Positions 51,487 to 59,284 of a stretch of DNA of 64,000 nt are shown here, in pieces (position 1 is the first letter of the stretch; every line of letters starts with the position of its first letter). Source of the DNA: JAAFHI01 sp039793685. Lineage in GTDB: Bacteria > Acidobacteriota > Blastocatellia > Chloracidobacteriales > Chloracidobacteriaceae. The position numbers and the translations under genes were made by a program. The notes beneath the pieces were generated by a model. The model saw only the letters and a program-made list of their open reading frames with translations. It had not been told where the DNA came from and made no database searches. Location: contig JBDRAL010000037.1 of assembly GCA_039793685.1 (NCBI GenBank), forward strand, positions 147,721-211,720, given 5' to 3'.

Positions 51487-52887
51487 TCAATCGACCGGAA
51501 GTACCACAACTTGAAACACGTCGAATTCCTCGCCGTCAACGGCGGTGAGGCCGATGCCGCCGTAGCCGAGGCTCGCGTCTTCCAGCACGCTCACGGGAAT
51601 CGGTTGCACGGCGGGCGCGCTCAACAGGGAAAGGCTGTGGGTGACGCGGCCTTCGCGGGCTTCGATGACGATGTGAAGCTGGTCTTTCGGTACGTCGAGT
51701 TTTTGAACGATCCGGTCCGATTTGAGCAGCGTCGAGACGCCGTTTTCGATCTTGAAACAGCGGAAGGTGTTCGGAGTCGCGCCGTTCGGGCCGGAAAGCT
51801 GGAACAGGTAAAAGGTTTTTTCGTTTCGCGCCCGCAGGAGCCATGCGGCCCCTTTGCCGTTGACGAGCGTGAGGTCCAGTTCGAGGTTGAAATTGCGGTA
51901 CTGCCGGTCGCGGATGAACCCCGGTTGCGCCCCGCGCACCGCGAGGCGGCCCTGCCCGGCGCGCCATTCGGTCGGCGCGTTCCAGTAGGCCAGTCCTTCG
52001 GCGAACGAATCCGAAAAGGCTTTCGAAAAGACGATTCGCTTCAGGTCCGGCGCGAGCGCGGCGCGGTCGTCGGCGTCGAAATCGCTTGAAATAAAGCTTT
52101 TCGTGAAGTTTTCGAATCCTTCGGCCTCGATGGAAAGCGTGTAGCTTTCGGCACGGGGCAGGGGAATCCCGAGGCGTCCGGCGGCGGGGAGCGTACCGCT
52201 TGCGACACCGTTGACGTACACCCGCGCGCCCGCCGGGGCCGTCACGTCGAGCATTCGCTGTGCCTCGGTCAGCACGAGCGGGACCGGCGCATCCGCGACG
52301 ATTTCAAATTCCCGATCAATCGAACGAAAGCCTTTTTGAACAATAACGACGCGGCGGCGTCCGAGCGGGACTTTGATCGAAACCGTTTTTTCATTGCGGC
52401 GGACGGCCTCGGCGGCGAGCGGTTTTCCGTCAATCAGAACCGGCGTTTCCGGGTGCAGTTGATCGCTTGAAATCGTGAGAAAACCGAAGCGGGGCACGAG
52501 TTTCGCCACGACCGGCAGGCCGCGACCGGCGCGGATGACGCAGTCGGTGACGAAGGGTTCGTAGTCATCGTGTTTGACGCTCAGGCGATAGCGTCCGGCG
52601 GGAAGCCCGGTAAAGACCGCCTGTTGCCGTTCGTCGCTCACGGCGGAGCCGCGCAGGCGTTCGCGCCCCTTCGGACCGTTAAAAAGTTCGACCGTCGCGC
52701 CCGCGAGACTGGTCGCGACGATGAGTTCGCCCGGCGCGGGCGGCGGCGGTTTGCGGATTGAATTGGTGTTGGGTTTTGGGTGATAGGTTTCAATCGGTTT
52801 TTGGGCACTTGTGATTGATGCACCCACGAAAACCTGAATCCCCGACAAAACAAGGCGCAAAAGAAATGGATTCTTTACGGGAGGCAT
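51487..52887 (-). CDS. Exported protein with PEGA-type repeats and a concanavalin-like C-terminal domain
   Basis: 466 residues from ATG 52887, whose A overlaps the stop of the kinase gene (TGATG). Signal peptide FLLRLVLSGIQVFVGASIT. Three PEGA-like units follow (about 55-290; AGRYRLSKHDDYEPF-like wording, VPLGRRRVVIVQKGFRSIDR, GARVYVNGVASGTLP). The C-terminal domain (about 300-460) resembles the 3-keto-disaccharide hydrolase / LamG beta-sandwich (GQGRLAVRG, NFNLELDLTLVNGKGAAWLL), probably for carbohydrate or surface binding. Function unknown; it travels with a kinase that has its own extracellular FGE-like domain. Confidence 0.78.
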   Translation of the reverse strand: MPPVKNPFLLRLVLSGIQVFVGASITSAQKPIETYHPKPNTNSIRKPPPPAPGELIVATSLAGATVELFNGPKGRERLRGSAVSDERQQAVFTGLPAGRYRLSVKHDDYEPFVTDCVIRAGRGLPVVAKLVPRFGFLTISSDQLHPETPVLIDGKPLAAEAVRRNEKTVSIKVPLGRRRVVIVQKGFRSIDREFEIVADAPVPLVLTEAQRMLDVTAPAGARVYVNGVASGTLPAAGRLGIPLPRAESYTLSIEAEGFENFTKSFISSDFDADDRAALAPDLKRIVFSKAFSDSFAEGLAYWNAPTEWRAGQGRLAVRGAQPGFIRDRQYRNFNLELDLTLVNGKGAAWLLRARNEKTFYLFQLSGPNGATPNTFRCFKIENGVSTLLKSDRIVQKLDVPKDQLHIVIEAREGRVTHSLSLLSAPAVQPIPVSVLEDASLGYGGIGLTAVDGEEFDVFQVVVLPVD

Positions 52888-55016
52888 CAGAGTTTGCCTC
52901 CCTTTGGAGGTGTTACGGCGAGTCGGAATCCGTACTTTCCGTTTTTGGTCGCTTCCTTTTCCCATCCCCGGTAACTGCTACGAGCAGAGTTCGGAGTTGA
53001 CTCGAAATTTCCCCCCCGAACAACTCGGCAGACAAGATCGCTGGACCCCGGCGTGTACGAACTTCCCGGATACGGATTGAACATCGAAGCGGTCCATTCG
53101 CTGACGTTCCCGGCCATTCCGATGATTCCGCCGGATGTTTTATCGCCGCCGGAAATGTCGGTGACTGCCTTTGGCGCTTTGGCGTTTTGCATTGCGACAT
53201 CCGCCGCGCCGGGTCGCCAGTCGTTGCCCCACGGATAGCGTCGATTGTCGTCGCCGCGCGCGGCGTGTTCCCACTCGTCCTCGGTGGGAAGGCGAATGTC
53301 GAGCTTGTCGCGTTGCGCACGCCAGCGGCAGTAGGCATCGGCGTCGTTCCACGAGACGCGGGTGACGGGCAGGTCGTCCGCGCCGGTCGGATAGACGTTG
53401 TTGACCCAGTCGGGCGGCGCGGGATGGCCGGTGGCTTTCACGAATTCAAGATACTGGCGGTTGGTGACTTCGGTGCGGCCCAGATAGTACGCGGCGAGCG
53501 TGACCTGATGGGCGGGCATTTCCTCGGGCTGGATGTTGCATTCCTCTTTTGGAAGATTGCCGCACTCGTCGGCGTTGCGCCCGATGGTGGCTGGATCGCC
53601 CGGAATCAGGACGAATTCATCGGTCGGTACGCTGGCTACCTGCGCGGGCGGGGTCGTAATGGCGGGCGGCGCAACGGGAAACAGCGACCCGCGAAACAGA
53701 AAGCCGAGCGTGCCGACGGTCGCGATGAGCAGGCCAGCGGCGGGGAGCAGAATGCGGGACGCAGTCGGCTTTTGCGCTTGTGTGGGAGCGGCGGTTTCGA
53801 TCTTTTCAGGCGCGGGTTCAACCGGCGCGAGGCTTGGCGTCGTGGTTTTTTCGGTGACCGCTTCGGGAATTTCCGCGACTTCCTCCGTGGGCGCTTCGGA
53901 AACGGGACCGAGTCCGGTGGCGGTCGGGCGCGGCGCGAGCGGCGCCGTCCCGGCGACGATGGTTTCAATCGAGGCGGGCGGCGCGGCACCGTAGGCTTCA
54001 AAGACCGCCTGCATCACGTCGTGGGCGTCGGCGAAGCGGCGCTGGGGCCGCTTGTCGAGCATTTTCAGGATGACTCGCGCCATTCGTTCGGGAATATCGG
54101 GGTTGAACGTGCGCGGATCGGGCGCGGGTTCGTTCACCTGCCGATACATCACGGTCATCGGGTTGTCGTTGTCGAATGGCGTCACCCCGGTCAGCAGTTC
54201 AAAAAAGATGATGCCCAGCGCGTAGAGATCGGAGCGTCCGTCGATGTCGCCGCCGTGGCACTGTTCGGGTGACATGTAGTCGGGCGTGCCGATGACCGCG
54301 CCGGGATTGGTCATGTTCGCGCCGCTGAGCGAGGCCCCGAACTTCGCAATGCCGAAATCCAGCACCTTCAATACTTCCTGCCCGTCGTCGTCGCGATGAA
54401 AAAAGATGTTCTCGGGTTTGAGGTCGCGGTGGGTGATTTTCTTGCGGTGCATCACGCCGAGGACGCAACACATCTGCTCGGCGAAGTTCTTCAGTTGTTC
54501 CGTGTCAAACCGGCCCTCGCGCTTGAGCCGCTGCCGCAGGGTCTCGCCGCGAAGAAACTCCATCACGAGGTAGCAGATGTCGTCCGCCACGCCGAAGTCG
54601 AAAATCGTGACCGCGTTGCGGTGTTCGACCTCGGCCATCGTGCGCGCCTCGCGCTCGAAACGCTGGATGACGGTCTGGTCTTCCATCAGGTTCGGGTTGA
54701 TGACCTTGATGGCGTACATCTTGGGAAATTTGACGTGCCGCGCCTGAAAGACCGACCCCATGCCGCCCGCGCCGATGGGACGGAGGATTTCGTACTTATC
54801 GAGAAAAACGTCGCCGGGCGCGAAAATCGAGCCGCGCGGAAACGCGCCCGTGCCGACGAGCGGGACCGGGTTGGTTTCCGGTTCGGGATAGAAGGCGTTG
54901 GTTTCGTAATCCGGCGCGATGAGCGTCTTGTCGCCGTAGGAAATGCTGCGCTTCGGCGCGTTGAGTTCGGCCGTGTCGGAGTCCGGTTTTGAATTGGTGG
55001 GTGGGGAATTGCTCAT
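52887..55016 (-). CDS. Ser/Thr protein kinase with C-terminal formylglycine-generating-enzyme-like domain
   Basis: 709 residues. An acidic N-terminal tail (1-70) precedes the kinase domain (about 70-345: GAGGMGSVF, AIKVI, HRDLKPEN, DFGIAKF, GTPDYMSPEQ) with all catalytic residues. Then comes a Pro/Thr-rich linker, one membrane helix (about 430-450, LLPAAGLLIATVGTLGFLF) and an FGE-sulfatase (SUMF1-type) domain outside (about 470-705: LGRTEVTNRQYLEFV, LPTEDEWEHAARG, MAGNVSEW, GFRLAV). The active-site cysteine pair of real FGE enzymes is not obvious, so the domain may bind ligands. First gene of a likely three-gene operon; divergent from the Oar-like receptor. Confidence 0.93.
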   Translation of the reverse strand: MSNSPPTNSKPDSDTAELNAPKRSISYGDKTLIAPDYETNAFYPEPETNPVPLVGTGAFPRGSIFAPGDVFLDKYEILRPIGAGGMGSVFQARHVKFPKMYAIKVINPNLMEDQTVIQRFEREARTMAEVEHRNAVTIFDFGVADDICYLVMEFLRGETLRQRLKREGRFDTEQLKNFAEQMCCVLGVMHRKKITHRDLKPENIFFHRDDDGQEVLKVLDFGIAKFGASLSGANMTNPGAVIGTPDYMSPEQCHGGDIDGRSDLYALGIIFFELLTGVTPFDNDNPMTVMYRQVNEPAPDPRTFNPDIPERMARVILKMLDKRPQRRFADAHDVMQAVFEAYGAAPPASIETIVAGTAPLAPRPTATGLGPVSEAPTEEVAEIPEAVTEKTTTPSLAPVEPAPEKIETAAPTQAQKPTASRILLPAAGLLIATVGTLGFLFRGSLFPVAPPAITTPPAQVASVPTDEFVLIPGDPATIGRNADECGNLPKEECNIQPEEMPAHQVTLAAYYLGRTEVTNRQYLEFVKATGHPAPPDWVNNVYPTGADDLPVTRVSWNDADAYCRWRAQRDKLDIRLPTEDEWEHAARGDDNRRYPWGNDWRPGAADVAMQNAKAPKAVTDISGGDKTSGGIIGMAGNVSEWTASMFNPYPGSSYTPGSSDLVCRVVRGGNFESTPNSARSSYRGWEKEATKNGKYGFRLAVTPPKGGKL

Positions 55017-55204
55017 GCCTGATGCGAACCGGGAGAATGCGAAGTCGGGGCGAGGAATTCCGGCGTGACGTTTCCGAAAATCGAATGAATTTTCGGGGAG
55101 ATTTTCGGTTGAGGGTGGAGTATACGAAAGAAAGCCGTCTCGAAGCTATTCCGCCCCTTCACTTCACGATTTCGGCACGTTTTTGCCGTGATGGATTTCG
55201 GACC

Positions 55205-58200
55205 ATGAATCGAAAAACATTCAAGGTCCCGGACGGTCGTTCCTTCGTCCGCGGTTGCCTCATCTTCCTCGTTCTCTGGAGCGCGACGTTTGGCGCGCTG
55301 GTTCAAAGTTCCGCTCAGACCACCGTGACGGGCGGGGTGCGGGGCTTCATTTACGAGATTGACGCGCCGCTCGACGCGAAGGGGCGTCCACCCGGCGTGC
55401 CCGGCGCAATCGTGACCATCGGCGTACCCGACGGCGTGACCCGTTCGACCGTGACCGATGCCAACGGCCAGTATTTTTTCGCAAATCTTTTACCGAACAC
55501 CTACACCATTTCCGCCCGGCGGGAGGGATTTCTTCCCGACCCGCGTACGCCGAGCCTTTCCCGGAACAGTCAGGTTTCCGTTTTTCTGACCCGCGAAACC
55601 GTGGTGGAAGCGCCGTGGATCGGCCTGTTGCGGGCAAGCAGCGGAAAAACCAGCCCGAACGCCGTGGCCGCGCCTGCCGGGGCGAGTCCGAACCAGTTGC
55701 TTTCGACGTCCGGCGGGACGCGCTCGGGAAGCATTGACCGGCGGTTGCTGGAGGCGCTGCCGCTCGGCGGCGTGCGGTCCTTCGATGCGTTCGCGCTGCT
55801 GTTTCCCGGCGTGGCTCCGCCTCCGCAGGCGGTTGGCAACACGACCGGGCCGGGCGTCGGCGCGGGCATCGGCACGTCGGGCCAGTTTTCAATCAACGGG
55901 TTGCGAAGCCGGGCGAACAACTTCACGGTGGACGGCTCCGACAACAACGACGAGGACATCGGCGTCCGGCGACAGGGTTTTACCTCGCTCGTGTCGCAGT
56001 CCATTGAAAGCGTGCAGGAATTTCACGTCACGACCTCGCTCGCCGAATCGCAGTTCGGGCGCAATCTCGGCGGGCAGGTCAACGCCGTGTCGCGCGCGGG
56101 CGAGCGACGGTTTCACGGCGCGGCGTACGGCTTTTTCACCGACCGGCGGCTGATTGCGCGTGATCCGTTCGATCTGACGGGCGGTCCGGCGAATTTTCCG
56201 ATTGTCCGGGCAAGCGATGGACGGGCGGTGCAGGTGGCCGAGCAGAACCAGTTTTTCCAGATCGTGAACCGGCGTCCGCTGGCCCCCGACAATCCGGTCG
56301 GCGGGGAAAACGCTTTCACCCGCGCGCAGGCGGGGTTTGTGGCGAGCGGTCCGGTCGGGACGGATTCGGCCACGTTTTTTCTGGCCTATGAACATCAGAA
56401 CGTGAATGCCAATCGCGAGTCGCACTTTGCCGTGCCGACGGTTGCCCAGCGGGGCCTGTTCGGGACAGGGGATCGCGGTCTGTTTTTGAGTGAGCCGCCG
56501 AACAATTTCGGGGCGCTGTTTCCGACGTCGTTTCAGGGCGATTTTTTCTACAGCCTGTTTCCGTTTCCGAACAATCCGCGCGGGCCGTACGGTGGAAATA
56601 CCTTTACCCAGATTCTCCCGGCGCGCGCGCGAGGGAATGTTTTTTCGGGGCGGGTGGATCGGCCGGTCGATTGGTTCGGTGCGACGAATCTGCTGACCGC
56701 GCGGTACAACTTCACCGACGATGACACGGTCCTGCCGGTGACCGGCGAGGCGTTATTTTCAACGGTACGACCGCTGACCCGGACGCAGAACCTGTCACTG
56801 TTTCTCAATTCGACGATCTCGCCGGCGTGGTCGAATCAGGCGCGGTTTTCCTTCGGGCGAACGCGACTCGACTTCCGGGAAGCGCGAAATCCGCTGCTCC
56901 TTCCCTCACGGCTGTTTCCGGACCAGCCCTTTCTGCTGAACCGGCCGGCGCTCGGGAACGGCGCGCGTCCGCTGCCTTCCGGACAACTGAACGATCCCTA
57001 TTTCGTGACCTATTTCGCGGCTTCCGCGCGGGAAACCGAGGCCCAGACCGGGCCGCTCGGACAGATGATCGTGTCCGGGTTCAGTCCGGTGGGGGTGGAT
57101 GTGTTCAATCTGCCGCAGGCGCGGGCGAACAACACGTTTCAGTTTGCCGACACGGTGATCGCCGTTCGCGGGCGGCATCAGGCGGTGTTCGGCATTGATG
57201 TCCGGCGAACCCAGCTCAACAGCCGGCTCGACCGAAATTTTCTGCCGCAGGTGGTCTTCAACGGCGCGCCGAATCTCGGTCGCCTGTCATCGAGCGGAAA
57301 TTCTTCGAACGCCCCGGCCTTTCTGACCGGGACCGACTTCATCGCCACCAAGACGCCGACGAGTTTCTTTCAAGTACAGGCAGACACGCCCGATTCCCGA
57401 ATCGGCCTGCGGTTCCGGCAGCTTGACCTGTTTGCTTTCGACCGGATTCGCTTCGGTGAGAAATTCACGCTGACGGTCGGCCTGCGTTATGAACGCAACA
57501 CCGTGCCCGTCGAATCGAACCGGCGAATTGAACGGACGTTCGATTCGCCCGATGTCCGGGCGTTCATCGCGGCCGAGCGAGCGCGTTCCGGAGGCGTTTC
57601 CGGGCTGGAGCGGTTTTTGAATGGAAGAAGCGAAATCTTTGAAACCGATGCCGACAATTTTGCGCCGCAGGTCGGTTTCGCGTGGCAGCCAACCCGCGAC
57701 GGGCGCTGGGTGGTGCGCGGCGGGTACGGGGTGAACTTCGACATCATTCCCGGTGCGGTCATCAGTCAGTCGCGCAACGTGTTTCCGACGTTTCTCTCGG
57801 TCAACCTGCCCGCGTTCGAGCAGTTCGATCCGTTCCTTCAATCGGTGATTCTCGATTTCGTGAACCCGGCGACGCTGTCCCGCGCGGGAACGCTCAATGG
57901 CTTCGACCGGACGCGGTTTTCGAATCCGGTTCAATATCTGACCGATCCGGTGAATGGATTGCCTTCCGCGGGGCGGACGACCGGTCCGGCTTTCGTGTTG
58001 CCGAATGCACATCTCCGGACGCCCTATTCGCAGCAGTTTAACCTGACGGTCGAGCGCGCCATCGGACGTGATTTTCTCGTGACGGCGGCCTATGTCGGGA
58101 CTCGGGGCGTGAAACTGCTGCGGTTTGCGACCCCGAATCTCGGGCCGAACGCCCTGCCGCGCATTACGGGATTTTCAACCTCCGGTTTTCTTTTTCCCGA

Positions 58201-58981
58201 CCCCCTGTTCACCGGAACCATCGAAGGTCCGGCACGGCCGTTCCCCTTGCTGGGCGGTTTCACTTCCATCGAGTCGGATGCGAATTCAACCTATCACTCG
58301 CTGCAACTGACCGTCTCGAAACGGTTCGCGCACGGGTGGACATTCATGAGCGCCTACACCTGGTCGCATGCGATTGACGACGTGAGCGATCTGTTCCGAC
58401 TCGGCGGGGCGGAAGCACTTCCGCAAAACAGCTTCGACCGGCGGGCGGAGCGGGGAAGCGCGAACTTCGATGTCCGTCATCGGTTTGTCTCCCATGCCGT
58501 CTGGGAACTGCCTTTCGCGCCAAACCGGCGGTGGCTCGGACGTTGGCGTGTCGCGGGTATCGCAACGTTGCAGTCGGGGCAGCCGTTTACGATTACCGCG
58601 CCCTATGATGTGAATCTCGACGGGAATCTCACCGACCGCCCTGATTCCGTCACGGGACTTCGGATCGTCAATCAGGGCGCGACGCGGCTGCAATTGACCG
58701 GCCCGTTCGAAGCATTGCTTGCCGCGCCTGGGGCAAATGGGCGAATCGGTCGTAACGCGTTTCGCGGCCCGGGCATTGCCAGCGTGGATTTCGCGTTGAC
58801 GAAAACATTCGCGTTCGATGATCGCCGGTCACTGGTGGTGCGGGCGGAGATGTTCAATGCCTTCAATCGGGCCAACTACGGACTGCCGATTCGCCAGCTC
58901 GGTTTCCCCGGCTTCGGGACCTCGGTCGATACGCGGGTGTCGCCCCGGACGGTTCAATTCGGGATGCGGTTCGACTTTTGA
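55205..58981 (+). CDS. Oar-like TonB-dependent outer-membrane receptor
   Basis: 1258 residues from ATG 55205; an upstream extension is open but has no signal sequence. Signal peptide GCLIFLVLWSATFGALV. A carboxypeptidase-regulatory-like (CarboxypepD_reg) domain follows (about 40-130, ANGQYFFANLLPNTYTISAR), then the plug (about 150-290, INGLRSRANNFTVDGSDNND, FHVTTSLAESQFGRNLGG). The remaining ~950 residues are beta-barrel strands, ending in VQFGMRFDF with the terminal aromatic residue of outer-membrane proteins. It probably imports a large nutrient or acts in adhesion, energised by TonB/ExbB. Such receptors are abundant in Acidobacteriota. The intergenic gap of 188 bp holds the divergent promoters. 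Confidence 0.93.
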   Translation: MNRKTFKVPDGRSFVRGCLIFLVLWSATFGALVQSSAQTTVTGGVRGFIYEIDAPLDAKGRPPGVPGAIVTIGVPDGVTRSTVTDANGQYFFANLLPNTYTISARREGFLPDPRTPSLSRNSQVSVFLTRETVVEAPWIGLLRASSGKTSPNAVAAPAGASPNQLLSTSGGTRSGSIDRRLLEALPLGGVRSFDAFALLFPGVAPPPQAVGNTTGPGVGAGIGTSGQFSINGLRSRANNFTVDGSDNNDEDIGVRRQGFTSLVSQSIESVQEFHVTTSLAESQFGRNLGGQVNAVSRAGERRFHGAAYGFFTDRRLIARDPFDLTGGPANFPIVRASDGRAVQVAEQNQFFQIVNRRPLAPDNPVGGENAFTRAQAGFVASGPVGTDSATFFLAYEHQNVNANRESHFAVPTVAQRGLFGTGDRGLFLSEPPNNFGALFPTSFQGDFFYSLFPFPNNPRGPYGGNTFTQILPARARGNVFSGRVDRPVDWFGATNLLTARYNFTDDDTVLPVTGEALFSTVRPLTRTQNLSLFLNSTISPAWSNQARFSFGRTRLDFREARNPLLLPSRLFPDQPFLLNRPALGNGARPLPSGQLNDPYFVTYFAASARETEAQTGPLGQMIVSGFSPVGVDVFNLPQARANNTFQFADTVIAVRGRHQAVFGIDVRRTQLNSRLDRNFLPQVVFNGAPNLGRLSSSGNSSNAPAFLTGTDFIATKTPTSFFQVQADTPDSRIGLRFRQLDLFAFDRIRFGEKFTLTVGLRYERNTVPVESNRRIERTFDSPDVRAFIAAERARSGGVSGLERFLNGRSEIFETDADNFAPQVGFAWQPTRDGRWVVRGGYGVNFDIIPGAVISQSRNVFPTFLSVNLPAFEQFDPFLQSVILDFVNPATLSRAGTLNGFDRTRFSNPVQYLTDPVNGLPSAGRTTGPAFVLPNAHLRTPYSQQFNLTVERAIGRDFLVTAAYVGTRGVKLLRFATPNLGPNALPRITGFSTSGFLFPDPLFTGTIEGPARPFPLLGGFTSIESDANSTYHSLQLTVSKRFAHGWTFMSAYTWSHAIDDVSDLFRLGGAEALPQNSFDRRAERGSANFDVRHRFVSHAVWELPFAPNRRWLGRWRVAGIATLQSGQPFTITAPYDVNLDGNLTDRPDSVTGLRIVNQGATRLQLTGPFEALLAAPGANGRIGRNAFRGPGIASVDFALTKTFAFDDRRSLVVRAEMFNAFNRANYGLPIRQLGFPGFGTSVDTRVSPRTVQFGMRFDF

Positions 58982-59284
58982 ACGACCAATTACGGGGCTA
59001 GATTTTTATTCCTTTTTGCAGATAAGGAAAAATACTGCTTGACCGGAGAAAGGGAAGGTGAGTACCGTCGAAGAATCTATAAAAGTTCGTCCTCCCGAAA
59101 TGTTTCGGGCGTCAGGTTTTCATTCAGCCGTCTTTCGGAATTCGTTATCCACTACGGTTTTTTCGGATTGCACCGGTTCCTTCCCGGTTCTCGTTCAGGC
59201 TTCAGCGGGAATTCAGCCCCTCTTTTCATCATTCCCTCGCCTTCCTCGAAACCCGACCGACCGGCGCGCCGCATGGGAGTCGTT
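58982..59284. other. Intergenic region with one short palindrome
   Basis: 303 bp between the Oar-like gene and the BACON-domain gene. The best structure is CCCGAAA-TG-TTTCGGG at 59094-59109, either a small operator-like palindrome or a weak terminator remnant. A frame open through the gap, upstream of the BACON start, has no signal peptide and no ribosome-binding site and is not taken as coding. Confidence 0.5.

Noticed and set aside
59094..59109. Strong terminator after the Oar-like gene
   Set aside because: Palindrome CCCGAAA/TTTCGGG has only a 2-nt spacer and no T run, and lies 112 bp after the stop; kept only as a possible operator.
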